Source: Ornithinicoccus hortensis (GTDB lineage: Bacteria > Actinomycetota > Actinomycetes > Actinomycetales > Dermatophilaceae). From it: a stretch of DNA of 64,000 nt. The position numbers were made by a program, and so were the translations under genes. Within the stretch, counting starts at the first letter, position 1; each line of letters begins with the position of its first letter. This document shows, piece after piece, positions 1 through 9,143 of this stretch. Location of the stretch: assembly GCF_006716185.1 (NCBI RefSeq), contig NZ_VFOP01000001.1, positions 62,001 through 126,000 of the forward strand. Direction: 5' to 3'. Below the pieces are notes generated by a model. That model had not been told where the DNA came from and made no database searches. It saw nothing but the letters and a program-made list of their open reading frames with translations.

Positions 1-903
1 GTATACAGGGCAGCTACATCGTGGCATCACTCACGCATTAAAAAGGCTATCCGCGAATCCCATCTTTTGCCCCGGGCCGTCATCCTTGCTAACCCGCTTG
101 GAGCCTTCCCACGATTAGCTCGAGCCACACGCATGCTGTACCTCACGGATGACTGGGTAAGCGGAGCCAGGCTTCTGGGCCTATCGACAGTCACGATTCA
201 ACGCAGGCTTCGCCAAAATGTAGGGTCCGCCGATATAGTTGGTGCTGTCACGCCCGGTCTGTTAACGAAGCTGAGGACGATTGACCCGAACAAGCCTTCG
301 ATTACGCTGCCGAACGCGTGCGAAATCCCAGTCCTGAGACCACTCCCCCAATGGCCGAGCGATTTGCCCTACGGTCCGTCTGTCGGGCTCGTCGGTCAGC
401 TAAATGAGCGCATTGACGTTCAGCTCCTTGAATCAATCTCCGATGCAGGCATGCCCCTGGTAGTTATCGGCCCAATGACAGCCAAGGACCCCAGTGTAAT
501 CCATGACTTTGAGACACTCTTCGAACGAGACAATGTGCGATGGCTGGGCCTCAAGACGTCTCAAGACCTCCCCGCCTACATTAGTCGTTTTAAGGTGGGC
601 ATCACGCCGTACCGCATCAACGCGTTCAATAATCACAGCTTTCCACTCAAAACTCTGGAATATCTCTCCTATGGGTTACCCGCTGTTGCGACGGATCTTC
701 CAGCGTCACGATTCCTCAGCACCGGTCTGATTGACATAGCACAGACGGGCCCAGAATTCGTTTCCTTCGTACGCAAACACTGGGGGGCGGCTCGAGACAC
801 CACGGCCTGCCAAGCGCGTCGCGATTTCGCCCGGACGCATTCCTGGGGAGCGCGAGCCGACCAACTGATTGCGGCACTGAACGCGCATACGGATTTCAAG
901 TAG
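1..903 (+). CDS. Glycosyltransferase, GT4-like (5' truncated by window edge)
   Basis: The frame is open from base 1 with no stop upstream of the first possible start (a TTG at 67), so the gene begins outside the window. The visible 300 residues look like the C-terminal two thirds of a GT-B glycosyltransferase: a LTDDW segment near the left edge, a GLVGQLN strand opening the second Rossmann domain, and a late segment with KTLEYLSYGLPAVATD, the nucleotide-sugar-binding region of GT4 enzymes. It probably adds a sugar to a cell-surface polysaccharide. It lies tail-to-tail with the minus-strand polysaccharide operon, with transposase debris between them. Base composition is AT-richer than most of the window. 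Sugar donor and acceptor cannot be read from sequence. Confidence 0.75.
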   Translation, partial: VYRAATSWHHSRIKKAIRESHLLPRAVILANPLGAFPRLARATRMLYLTDDWVSGARLLGLSTVTIQRRLRQNVGSADIVGAVTPGLLTKLRTIDPNKPSITLPNACEIPVLRPLPQWPSDLPYGPSVGLVGQLNERIDVQLLESISDAGMPLVVIGPMTAKDPSVIHDFETLFERDNVRWLGLKTSQDLPAYISRFKVGITPYRINAFNNHSFPLKTLEYLSYGLPAVATDLPASRFLSTGLIDIAQTGPEFVSFVRKHWGAARDTTACQARRDFARTHSWGARADQLIAALNAHTDFK

Positions 904-1458
904 CCGTTTCCGGAAGATCGCTTTGGTCCCCGCCCATTCCCGCCCTTCAGGGTTGCGCGGGCACCTTTGGCGCCATCGCCGCAGCCCGCCGGTGTTGCCG
1001 GCTCTAGGAAGTTGAGTGAGGCCCCTGGCGACCCGGTTCCCAAAGACTCGCCTGCTGACGGACGCCGCGACGTCCGAGATCCTCGCCTTCGCTGCGTTCC
1101 CGCGTGGCACTGGCGCAAAATCGAGTCCAAGGCGAGCATTAGTCAAGACCTGTGGATCGGCGTGTCATGCGGCGTGAGCGTCACCTCCTGATTCGTCGGG
1201 TCGTTCGACGAGTTTGCCGTTCTTGAACTCGGCGCCGGCACGGATCAGCGCGACGAGGTGAGAAGCACAAGTCCATTTGGCCCCACTGTGCTGGTTTGAT
1301 TTGGCCCCACCCTCGGGCGCGTCTGGTTAGGGGGTACGGTGCCGGGCCCGTGAAGGGCCCCATTACCTCTCCGCAGACTCCATGGTCAAACTCTAGCCGA
1401 GCAGCAACACTGCGACCGTCACCTCGAACAGAGCGACCAGTAGGGAAAGAGCATGACC
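904..1458. other. Intergenic region with transposase debris
   Basis: This 555-base stretch between two convergent polysaccharide genes holds no intact gene. On the minus strand, 1260 down to 1165 reads as a short tail containing HLVALIRAGAEFKNGK and ending in a TGA, which resembles the C-terminus of a transposase. Just beyond it, at about 1275-1312, the motif TTTGGCCCCAC occurs twice; spaced repeats of this type sit in the termini of IS21-family elements. Bases 904-1160 show no recognisable protein, RNA or repeat. Confidence 0.5.
1165..1330 (-). mobile_element. Insertion-sequence remnant (possible IS21-type end)
   Basis: Two signals coincide: a 31-codon tail with the look of a transposase C-terminus (1260-1165, minus strand), and a doubled GTGGGGCCAAA motif on the minus strand (about 1275-1312), the kind of internal terminal repeat seen in IS21-like elements. 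No intact istA or istB is present. The family assignment rests on memory of such ends rather than on an alignment, so it is tentative. Confidence 0.35.
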
Positions 1459-2727
1459 TCAAAGCCCACCGTCCAGCGGGGCCCTGTCCTCCCCCGCGAG
1501 CGAATTTCCAACAACGGTCCTAGCATTGAAGTCGTCTGCAGCGGCTGTTCCCATCATCTTCTGTAGTCTTCGCACAGCTTTGTACCTCGCGAAACGAACG
1601 GAGTTCAGAGTAATGTCACGTCCCCGCCGCGATCCACCGTGCGCACCTGCTGCGTACTCGTAGAATTCGACCTGCCGCTTGGCCGCGGCCCGGAGTGAGA
1701 ACTTCGATTCCACGATAGAATGAGAGAAGCGTCCTAAGTCCTCTCGCAATTGAGGGTTCTTAATTAGTCGTTCGAGCTGTTCAGTTAGAGTTTCTTCTCC
1801 TTTCTCCACGCCTTCCCCGACTCCGTACCATCCTGTCCACAGGAAAGTTTCGACCGATTCACGACTGAGAGTCCGCCAGAATCCTTGCTCCCCCTGAACG
1901 ATGACTGGCTTTGCGAAGGCCATGGCACGTAGGGCTGATCCTCCCATACCCAAGACTACGTCCGCCGCAGCATAGGCCACGCGCGGATCGCTCAATTCGC
2001 CAATTAGAATTACTGGGGCAGAAATGTCATTTCGGTAGGAGTCTGCGAGGTACGCGATTTCGTCACGCGCAGCACCATCACCGACGATCACCAATCGTAG
2101 AGGGAAGTCCTTGGACAGCCTGCCGCATACTCGAGTGGCCGCCAGGAGGCCTTCCCGTTTCATCTCGGCAGCCAGGCGAGATACGCAAACTATGAGCATC
2201 TCGTCCTCTCGAATACCATGCTCCGCTCGAAATCTTGCAGTGTTGAGCCCAATACCCGGATTGTTGTGCACAAGGTCAACGGGGGGCTCAATAACGGCCA
2301 CCAAGTCCCGTCCCAGTTGGCGCTCAACATGAGCGATCTGTGGAGTGCCAACAACAGTTGGCACGCTATGAGGCAAAAAGGGTGCAACAGCCATCGACAT
2401 TACGGTACCGGTTACGGTGGTGTTGGACCCGAAGCTCGCCAGTAAACACTCGAGTATTGGCGGCCATTCATATCCGTGGAGAATGTCAATCCTTCGCGAT
2501 TTCACGTGGTGTCTAAGCTCTGATACAACTTTCTTCGACGGGCGCCTGCCCGGTTTCGGCGCGGGAATGTACTCGATGCCCAAGTCTCTAATTTGTTGAA
2601 CTAACGTCCCAGAGGGGCCGTAGATACTTACTTCATGACCAAGGTCTGCAACTGCCCGGGAGATCTCTATCGCGTTTATTTGACTCCCACCGATGTTTAG
2701 GTCGTGAGGATATACCAGAACCTTCAT
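1459..2727 (-). CDS. Glycosyltransferase family 4 protein
   Basis: The 422-residue GT-B fold protein starts MKVLVYPHDLNIGGSQ, the classic GT4 N-terminus with a GGSQ loop. The second Rossmann domain begins near residue 185 (LIVCVSRLAAEMKREG) and continues with LRLVIVGDGAARDE. Around residue 270 the segment AADVVLGMGGSALRAMAFAKPVIVQ replaces the usual E-x7-E region; the first acidic residue of that motif is not obvious. It is the last gene of the minus-strand polysaccharide operon. Its ATG overlaps the flippase stop by ATGA, so it is probably translationally coupled. It probably adds one residue of the repeat unit. Specificity unknown. Confidence 0.85.
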   Translation of the reverse strand: MKVLVYPHDLNIGGSQINAIEISRAVADLGHEVSIYGPSGTLVQQIRDLGIEYIPAPKPGRRPSKKVVSELRHHVKSRRIDILHGYEWPPILECLLASFGSNTTVTGTVMSMAVAPFLPHSVPTVVGTPQIAHVERQLGRDLVAVIEPPVDLVHNNPGIGLNTARFRAEHGIREDEMLIVCVSRLAAEMKREGLLAATRVCGRLSKDFPLRLVIVGDGAARDEIAYLADSYRNDISAPVILIGELSDPRVAYAAADVVLGMGGSALRAMAFAKPVIVQGEQGFWRTLSRESVETFLWTGWYGVGEGVEKGEETLTEQLERLIKNPQLREDLGRFSHSIVESKFSLRAAAKRQVEFYEYAAGAHGGSRRGRDITLNSVRFARYKAVRRLQKMMGTAAADDFNARTVVGNSLAGEDRAPLDGGL

Positions 2728-4214
2728 GACGCTACCTGACCATTTCCTCGACGATCGATTTGCGATCTAAGCCTTCGAATAAGTCCCGGTTCGCAGGCTA
2801 GGAGAATCGCTATGCCAACAAGTCCCGCCATGCTAGAGAGGGCGACAGCGAGCCATTCGTTGGTCATTTGATCACCGATGATGTGCGTCACTGGCCAAAC
2901 AAACAGTCCTGCTGCCAAGGGTCCAGAGAGTCGTGAGAGCGCCTGGTATGCTGGTAACCCAGTATCACGAATCTGCCGTAGATACATCGGAAGCACGACG
3001 ATCACCGCCACTGCCACCTGCGCTGCGGCAACACCTGCAATGCCGCGGGCACTCGCCCCAACCACAGCGCTTGGCACCAGAGCCACGAGCCACGTCACTT
3101 GAATGACGAGGATGCCCTTAGTTTTCCTCAGCACGACCAGGTAGTCGTAGGTCAGCTCGAAGACGATGCGACATCCGGCGAGAAGAGCTAACCAGGTCAA
3201 AGCGGAAGCCGCGGGGAGCCACTGCTCCCCATAAACGAATGAGACGAGCGGGACGGCTGTACCTGCGAGGACGAAGCACACGGGGAAGGCCACAGAAGCA
3301 AGGATGCCCAAGACTCGCCTGAAGTTGCTCGACATACCTTGCAGGTCACTCTGCATCCGGGCAAAAGCGGCTGGTGCAACCGCGCGTAGCGGCTGAGAGA
3401 AGACGCTGACTGGCCATGAGGCGAGATTGAAAGCAAGGACGTAGAAGCCGAGCTCGGTCGGGCCCAATAGTGCGCCTGTGACTACCTGGTCCACATACCC
3501 GGCCGCGAAGACGACCGCACTGGCGCCGGCGAGGGGGAGTCCGAAACTGAGTAAGGGACGCAAGAGCGATGAGTCCAAGCCAGGTTTGAGAGCGGATGGG
3601 GCGTAGATCCCGAAGATGACAGCGGAGACAGTGCTCCCGACTAGTCGACCGATGGCTAGGCTCATAGCCCCCATCCCTGTCAAGGCTAATGCGATCGATA
3701 TGCCCGCACCGAGCCAGGCATTTGCCTGATCGGCGACCATTTTCTCTTTCTGCTTGAACTCCCGCTGCAGAACTGCCGCGGGAGCGGCCACAACCCCATT
3801 GATCAAGATCGAGGCAAGCAAGACGCGGACGACTGATGTTGACTCAGGGCTTCCCATGGCTGCCGCATACGTCGGGGCAGCCACGTAGCAGGCCGCAAAG
3901 AGGGCGGCACTGCTCACTATAGAGATTGTCGCCACGGTCGGAACGATCGGTCGCGGATCACCCTTCCAACGCACGATGGCCAAACTCACGCCGAGTTCAT
4001 TGAAGCTGAGAACAGCTAACAGCGCGACCATCGCCACGGCGAAGCTGCCAAACTCTCCGGGGCCTAGTATTCGAGCCAGCGCAATTCCTACCGCCAGTGT
4101 GCCAACCTTTGACACCGCTGTGTTCAGCAAGCTCCAACCGAGAGCACGTCCCGCTCGCTGGTTAAGGTCGGCTTCAGACGGTAAGGGCGGAGATGCGGCC
4201 GGTGGCGTACTCAT
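2724..4214 (-). CDS. Wzx-like polysaccharide flippase
   Basis: The 496-residue integral membrane protein belongs to the oligosaccharide flippase/MATE-like group (Wzx, RfbX). After a short soluble N-terminus, RALGWSLLNTAVSKVG opens the first helix, followed by ARILGPGEFGSFAVAM, a typical loop-helix signature of this family; roughly 12-14 hydrophobic segments follow. Its likely role is to flip lipid-linked oligosaccharide units across the membrane before polymerisation or transfer. Both ends show ATGA overlaps with the neighbouring glycosyltransferase and aminotransferase genes. No Wzy-like polymerase is visible in the window, so polymerisation must be encoded elsewhere or not be used. Confidence 0.85.
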   Translation of the reverse strand: MSTPPAASPPLPSEADLNQRAGRALGWSLLNTAVSKVGTLAVGIALARILGPGEFGSFAVAMVALLAVLSFNELGVSLAIVRWKGDPRPIVPTVATISIVSSAALFAACYVAAPTYAAAMGSPESTSVVRVLLASILINGVVAAPAAVLQREFKQKEKMVADQANAWLGAGISIALALTGMGAMSLAIGRLVGSTVSAVIFGIYAPSALKPGLDSSLLRPLLSFGLPLAGASAVVFAAGYVDQVVTGALLGPTELGFYVLAFNLASWPVSVFSQPLRAVAPAAFARMQSDLQGMSSNFRRVLGILASVAFPVCFVLAGTAVPLVSFVYGEQWLPAASALTWLALLAGCRIVFELTYDYLVVLRKTKGILVIQVTWLVALVPSAVVGASARGIAGVAAAQVAVAVIVVLPMYLRQIRDTGLPAYQALSRLSGPLAAGLFVWPVTHIIGDQMTNEWLAVALSSMAGLVGIAILLACEPGLIRRLRSQIDRRGNGQVAS

Positions 4215-5317
4215 TGAGCTAAGGACCTGCCCAAGACATCGACTACGAAGGTCTGCTGTTCGGGAGCGATGTGTGGATAGAGTGGGAGGGAGAGAATTCT
4301 TTGTGCTGCGGCCTCGGCAACGGGGAAATCGCCGATTCGGTGTCCGAGTGCTGCATAGGCTCGGGTACGGTGCACCGGATACGGATAATGGATAGCAGCA
4401 CCGATGCCTGCGGCATTTAGGTCGGCCAGGACTCTGTCACGATCCGGGACTTGAACGACATACAGGTGCCACACGTCAACGTTATCTGGGTGGCGACTGG
4501 GTATGCGTACTGTTGGCAGTGTACCGAGAAGTTTGTCGTACCTCGCTGCAGCTTCGCGTCTGGCATTGTTCCAGTCGTCTAGTCGCTTGAGTTTCGCGGT
4601 CAAGACCAATGCCTGGATAGCGTCTAGTCTCGAGTTCACACCCACAACATCATGCACATATTTCTGGGGGCTGCCGTGTGCCGCGGTCACCCGGACTCGA
4701 TCGGCCACGTCGCCGTCGTCGGTGAGGACTGCTCCCGCATCGCCTGCTGCGCCAAGGTTCTTGCCAGGGTAGAAGCTTGTCCCAGCAGCGACCCCCCATG
4801 TTCCTGCTGGGCGACCATCCCTGGTGGCGCCTTGAGCCTGTGCCGCATCCTCCACAACTGCCACGCCAGCCTCCGTGGCAAGTTGCGTGATGTCGTCCAT
4901 TGGCGCAGTCTGCCCGAACAGGTGGACTGGCACGATCGCCCTTGTTTGCTCGGTTAGCGCCGCCCGGACCTGGGCGGGGTCAATTAATAGATAGTCCGGG
5001 TCGACGTCCACGAGCACCGGTAGTGCGCCGATCCGACTCACTGCCTCCGCAGTTGCGATGAAGGTGTTTGCCGGGAGGATGACCTCGTCGCCCCGGTCAA
5101 CGCCGGCTGCTCGGAGCGCAAGCTCGAGAGCGTCGGTGCCGTTTGCTACGCCAATGCAATGCTGCACGCCAGCGTATGTCGCGTACGCCTTCTCGAACGA
5201 GGCAACTGCCGGACCGCCGATGAACGCCCCCTTCAGAAGGGACTCACGTAGAGCGGGTGCGATGTCATCAGCGATCTCGGCGCCTTGTGCGGCGAGATCT
5301 ACGAGGGGGACTCTCAT
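4211..5317 (-). CDS. DegT/DnrJ/EryC1/StrS sugar aminotransferase
   Basis: The 368-residue PLP-dependent sugar aminotransferase starts MRVPLVDLAAQ. It has ANGTDALELALRAAG for phosphate and cofactor contacts, VVEDAAQAQGA with the PLP-ring Asp, and SFYPGKNLGAAGDAG, where the Lys forms the internal aldimine. The FYPGKNLG form is characteristic of the FdtB/QdtB/DesV group that makes 3-amino-3,6-dideoxyhexoses on dTDP; this is family knowledge, not proof of substrate. Partners in the operon include a PglD-like acetyltransferase, so an N-acetylated amino sugar is the likely product. It is linked by ATGA overlaps on both sides. Confidence 0.88.
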   Translation of the reverse strand: MRVPLVDLAAQGAEIADDIAPALRESLLKGAFIGGPAVASFEKAYATYAGVQHCIGVANGTDALELALRAAGVDRGDEVILPANTFIATAEAVSRIGALPVLVDVDPDYLLIDPAQVRAALTEQTRAIVPVHLFGQTAPMDDITQLATEAGVAVVEDAAQAQGATRDGRPAGTWGVAAGTSFYPGKNLGAAGDAGAVLTDDGDVADRVRVTAAHGSPQKYVHDVVGVNSRLDAIQALVLTAKLKRLDDWNNARREAAARYDKLLGTLPTVRIPSRHPDNVDVWHLYVVQVPDRDRVLADLNAAGIGAAIHYPYPVHRTRAYAALGHRIGDFPVAEAAAQRILSLPLYPHIAPEQQTFVVDVLGRSLAQ

Positions 5318-5958
5318 GTGGCGGGCCCTTTACGGGGACGATTAAGTTGATGGGCGGGAACGCCTGCCCACGCTTCGTGGGGGGGAAGGTCGGTGAGTAA
5401 GACCGAGCCCATCCCGAGAGTTCCCCCTGCACCGACGCGAACCCCCTGGCGAACGGTTGACGCCATCCCCAGGTAGGCTTCCGGCTCGATGTCAACGGCT
5501 CCGCCGAGCGTGACTCCAGCGCAGAGGGTCGCGAAGTCTCGGATTCGGTTATCGTGGGTGAGAACGACGTTCGGCATAATCACAACGTGGGAGCCGATAT
5601 CCACCGAAGCGGTAGCTACAACACCTCCCAGCAGGATACTTCCGCGGCCTACAACGGTGTCCCCCGCGAGATCGACTGATGACGCGAGCACAGTCGCATA
5701 TCGATCCGGCGGCGCAGCCAGCCGCTCCTGGATCAGTCGTCGGTCGTGGCCTGCGCCAGCGCACAACAGCAACTGCGCCTCCGGAAATCGCTCGATGCTG
5801 TCGAGTCCCCCGAGGACTTCGACGCCGTCGACGTCCTGACCCAGGAGGCGTTCGTCGTCGTCGAGGAGGCCTACCACCCGGTGACTGTTCGTCGCACGAA
5901 TGACAGCGAGCGCCTCGCGAGCCAGACCACTCGCCGCAAGGATCAGAAGATCAGCCAT
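5314..5958 (-). CDS. PglD-like sugar O/N-acetyltransferase (left-handed beta-helix)
   Basis: This 214-residue protein resembles the NeuD/PglD family. An N-terminal Rossmann-like domain (MADLLILAASGLAREALAV) is followed by a hexapeptide-repeat beta-helix from about residue 95 (repeats around VVGRGSILLGGVV and VDIGSHVVIMPNVVLTHD) and a WAGVPA terminal loop. His in LTHDNRI fits the catalytic base position of PglD. The ATG at 5958 is preferred over upstream starts because it aligns with the family N-terminus and overlaps the upstream aminotransferase stop by 8 bases. It probably acetylates the amino sugar made by a neighbouring aminotransferase, using acetyl-CoA. Confidence 0.85.
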   Translation of the reverse strand: MADLLILAASGLAREALAVIRATNSHRVVGLLDDDERLLGQDVDGVEVLGGLDSIERFPEAQLLLCAGAGHDRRLIQERLAAPPDRYATVLASSVDLAGDTVVGRGSILLGGVVATASVDIGSHVVIMPNVVLTHDNRIRDFATLCAGVTLGGAVDIEPEAYLGMASTVRQGVRVGAGGTLGMGSVLLTDLPPHEAWAGVPAHQLNRPRKGPAT

Positions 5959-7096
5959 GCCGACAACCTCCGGTCCGGAGCACACTGACGACTCGGTCCA
6001 ACTCTGCGTCTGTCATCTCGTGGAACAACGGGAGAATGAGAGTGTTGTCGGTGAGTCGTTCGGTGTTGTCGAGAGACGCGGTGCCCCAGTCCCTTTCAGA
6101 AAAAGCCGGTTGTCGGTGCGCAGCCATGATGCCCCGCCGACCGGAGATGTCGGCTTCCGCGAGGAGCCCCAACAGACCGTCCCTGCTGATCGGGTACTCA
6201 GGGAGTACCTCGATCCAATAAGACTGGAAGTTGGCCGTACCCCACACCGGATCCTGCACCGGCCTGAGGCCTGAGATCAGACTTGTCGCAGCCCCGTAGG
6301 TCTTCGCCAGTTCCCGACGCCGGGTGAGAATCTCATCCAACCTCCCAAGCTGCACGAGGCCGACCGCGGCTTGGAGGTCAGTCAGGCGGAAGTTGTATCC
6401 GACCTCGAGATACTCTTCGGCGGGCGCCAGGACCTGCGCGTGCCGAGCTGCCGCAGAAACGCTCATGGCGTGTTCGCGCAGTCGACGTGCACGCTCGGCC
6501 CACTCCCTATGCGGCGTCGTGAGCATCCCGCCCTCACCCGTCGTAAGGATCTTCCGGGGATGGAATGACCATGCTGCAAGGTCTGCCCCCGCCCCTACCG
6601 GCTTGCCTTGGAAGGTCGAACCGATCCCGCAAGCAGCGTCCTCGATCACCACGATCCCCCGAGGCTCGCAGAACTCCCGAATTGACGCGAGGTCAACCGG
6701 AACACCACCCTGGTCAACCGCGATGACGGCCTTCGTCGCGTCAGTCACGGCAGCGTTGACGGTGTCGGGAGTGAGGTTTCCCGTGTCGCAATCGACATCC
6801 GCGAAGACGGGTCGCGCACCCACATAGGTCGGAGCATTAGCTGTGGCGATAAAGGAGAAGGAGGGGACGACAACGTCGTCCCCCGGTCCTACTCCGGCTA
6901 CGAGCAGGGCGAGGTGCAACGCAGTGGTGCAGTTCGATGTCGCGACCGCATGAGCGATCATCTGCTTGTCGGCGAAGGCCCGTTCAAACTCGGCGACGCG
7001 CGGTCCCTGCGCGACCCACCCGGAGCGGATTACCTCGCTAACGGCCGCAACTTCCTCCTCCCCCAACCAGGGCCTCATCACGTTAAGTCGGTTCAT
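5951..7096 (-). CDS. DegT/DnrJ/EryC1/StrS aminotransferase (second copy)
   Basis: This 381-residue PLP-dependent aminotransferase starts MNRLNVMRPWLGEEE at 7096, where ATGA overlaps the epimerase stop; a longer upstream frame is discounted for that reason. Key elements are SNCTTALHLALLVAG, VVIEDAACGIGS (PLP Asp) and SFHPRKILTTGEGG (PLP Lys), the last resembling the ArnB/PglE/perosamine-synthase branch rather than the FYPGKNLG branch next door. Two different aminotransferases in one operon suggest two amino sugars, or one diamino sugar, in the repeat unit. The exact substrate is inference. Confidence 0.87.
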   Translation of the reverse strand: MNRLNVMRPWLGEEEVAAVSEVIRSGWVAQGPRVAEFERAFADKQMIAHAVATSNCTTALHLALLVAGVGPGDDVVVPSFSFIATANAPTYVGARPVFADVDCDTGNLTPDTVNAAVTDATKAVIAVDQGGVPVDLASIREFCEPRGIVVIEDAACGIGSTFQGKPVGAGADLAAWSFHPRKILTTGEGGMLTTPHREWAERARRLREHAMSVSAAARHAQVLAPAEEYLEVGYNFRLTDLQAAVGLVQLGRLDEILTRRRELAKTYGAATSLISGLRPVQDPVWGTANFQSYWIEVLPEYPISRDGLLGLLAEADISGRRGIMAAHRQPAFSERDWGTASLDNTERLTDNTLILPLFHEMTDAELDRVVSVLRTGGCRHG

Positions 7097-8085
7097 GAAC
7101 CACGAACCGGCTCGAGCCCACCGACGATCGACCGTCGAGGTCGCCACCACTCGACGAGCTCTCGGAGTCCGTCCTCCAGACTGATCTCTGCCTCGAAACC
7201 CAAGTCACGTCGGGCGGCTGACGTGTCCGCCAACCTTCGGCTCACACCGTTGACGGACCGCTCTGGTCCGTGCTCGACCCCTAGGTCGGAGTCCATCACT
7301 CGAAGCAGCGCTTCCGCTAGTTCGAGCAGAGACGTCTCAGTGCCACTCGCGATGTTGTAGGTACCCTCGCGCACGGTGCTGCCGGCGGCCAGGATATTAG
7401 CTCGTGCGATGTCGGGAACGCAGACGAAGTCCATGGTTTGACTACCGTCCCCGAAGATCAAGGGGGGCTGACCGTCCGCGATCCGCTCCATCCAGCGGAC
7501 AAGTACCTCAGTATAGAAGCCGTAAATGTCCATCCGTGGGCCGTAGACGTTGAAGTAGCGCAGCGCAACGTAATCGAGACCCGACATCGCGCGGAAACTC
7601 CGTGCCATCCCCTCATTGAAGGTCTTAGCGGCGCCGTAAATGGTGTCGTTATCGTAGGGGTGCTGACTTTCGGGGGTGGGGAACTCCTCCGCGAGTCCGT
7701 AGACCGACGCGCTGGACGCCGCGATCACCTTCTGGACTTTGGCCTCGGCGGCTGCCTCGAACACGTTGAATGTGCCGTCGACCAGCACTTCGAGCGCCAA
7801 CCGTGGCTGCTCGGCGCACATCGTGATGCGGATGGCTGCCTGGTGGAAAACGAGGTCGCTCCCTCGGACCACGTCTTGGACGGTGTCCCGATCACGGATG
7901 TCGCCTTCGATCAACTCGACCTGCTGTGAATCGAGCGCATGCTCAAGGTTCTCCCGCCGTCCCCGGACCAGGTTGTCCAGAACCCGGATGTGCCCAACAC
8001 CAGCCGCCAGTAATTGGTCGACCAGAGTAGAGCCAATCGTTCCTGCGCCGCCGGTGACTACGACCGTAGTTCCTGAAAGATTCAT
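7093..8085 (-). CDS. NAD-dependent sugar epimerase/dehydratase (extended SDR)
   Basis: The 330-residue extended short-chain dehydrogenase starts MNLSGTTVVVTGGAGTIGS. Its TGGAGTIG glycine-rich loop binds NAD, SSASVYG supplies the active-site Ser, and YGAAK supplies the catalytic Tyr and Lys. The segment DFVCVPDIARANILA is typical of the GalE/WbpP branch. A longer upstream reading exists but lies inside the next gene in another frame; the ATG at 8085 gives an ATGA overlap with the oxidoreductase. It probably epimerises a UDP- or dTDP-sugar precursor for the repeat unit. Confidence 0.87.
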   Translation of the reverse strand: MNLSGTTVVVTGGAGTIGSTLVDQLLAAGVGHIRVLDNLVRGRRENLEHALDSQQVELIEGDIRDRDTVQDVVRGSDLVFHQAAIRITMCAEQPRLALEVLVDGTFNVFEAAAEAKVQKVIAASSASVYGLAEEFPTPESQHPYDNDTIYGAAKTFNEGMARSFRAMSGLDYVALRYFNVYGPRMDIYGFYTEVLVRWMERIADGQPPLIFGDGSQTMDFVCVPDIARANILAAGSTVREGTYNIASGTETSLLELAEALLRVMDSDLGVEHGPERSVNGVSRRLADTSAARRDLGFEAEISLEDGLRELVEWWRPRRSIVGGLEPVRGS

Positions 8086-9143
8086 ACAGTTGTCTCCTGG
8101 CTTCTCTGGGGAAGTGCCACTGACGCCCCTCCACGGGCAAGACTGTCCTGCGCAGCGGCGAGAACTGACAGGACTCGGAGCCCTGAAGCGCCATCCGTCA
8201 CACTCGCTCGTCTCTCGCGGATGCTCGCGGCGAACTCCTCCACCATTGCTCCTAGAGCCTCCGCCTCGGGGAGAGCTGGTGCCCACATGTCTCCCAACCT
8301 GTAGGAGACGGTGGCAGCGCGACGGTCGACAGAGTCCACGGATTGCTGAAGGAGGTCGACACCTCGGTCGTAGATGCTCAGCCTTTGCTGGGGGTTCAAA
8401 TCGTCCCACACAATCGTGCGCCGTGTACCTGCCACGACCATCTGCCGGATCTTCGTCGGGCTCAACCAGTTCACATGCACGTTGGCCATTGCGCCACCAG
8501 GAAGCGGCAAGGTCAGGTATCCGACGCAGGCCTTGCCCGCGCCCAGTGGGTCAGCGCCGTGAGCGGCCACCGATACCGGGGCCATTCCTCCCGGGAGGAT
8601 GTAATCGAGAATTGAAAGGTCGTGGGGCGCCAAGTCCCAGAAGACATCGACGTCCGGCTGCACCAAGCCCAAGTTGATGCGCACGGAATCTACGAACAGG
8701 ACTTCGCCCAGTTCCCCCCCCTCGATGAACTCACGCATTCTGCGGACCGCCGGTGTGTAACAGTAAGTGTGATCCGTCATCAGAACGAGCCCTCGCTTCT
8801 TGGCCAGTGCCACCATACGCTCGCCTGCCCGCGGATCGTGCGCAAGCGGTTTTTCGACGACCACGTGCACACCTGCCGTCAGCGCCTGCAGGGCAAGGGC
8901 CTCGTGAGTCGCGGCTGGCGTAGCGATAGCGACCGCGTCGACGATGTCGGAATCGAGCAGGTCGCCGAGGGAGGCAAACAGCTGAACGCCTTGGACGCCT
9001 CTGATGACGTGGCGGGCGCGGTCCGTGTCGCGGTCGACAACCGCCACTAGCGTCCAGAGCGGGCTGGAATTGAAATTTCGGATCAGGTTCGGCCCCCAGT
9101 AGCCGGCGCCAACTACGGCTACCCGCAACGGTTCGGATGTCAC
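8082..9143 (-). CDS. Gfo/Idh/MocA-family oxidoreductase
   Basis: The 353-residue NAD(P)-dependent sugar oxidoreductase has an N-terminal Rossmann domain beginning VAVVGAGYWGPNLIRNF and VVVEKPLAHD around residue 98, with the EKP motif of the family. WDLAPHDLSILDY near residue 170 carries the conserved Asp and His of the substrate domain. In polysaccharide clusters, relatives (WlbA/WbpB type) make 3-keto nucleotide sugars that DegT aminotransferases then use, so it plausibly feeds one of the two aminotransferases here. ATGA overlaps with VanZ upstream and the epimerase downstream. Confidence 0.85.
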   Translation of the reverse strand: MTSEPLRVAVVGAGYWGPNLIRNFNSSPLWTLVAVVDRDTDRARHVIRGVQGVQLFASLGDLLDSDIVDAVAIATPAATHEALALQALTAGVHVVVEKPLAHDPRAGERMVALAKKRGLVLMTDHTYCYTPAVRRMREFIEGGELGEVLFVDSVRINLGLVQPDVDVFWDLAPHDLSILDYILPGGMAPVSVAAHGADPLGAGKACVGYLTLPLPGGAMANVHVNWLSPTKIRQMVVAGTRRTIVWDDLNPQQRLSIYDRGVDLLQQSVDSVDRRAATVSYRLGDMWAPALPEAEALGAMVEEFAASIRERRASVTDGASGLRVLSVLAAAQDSLARGGASVALPQRSQETTV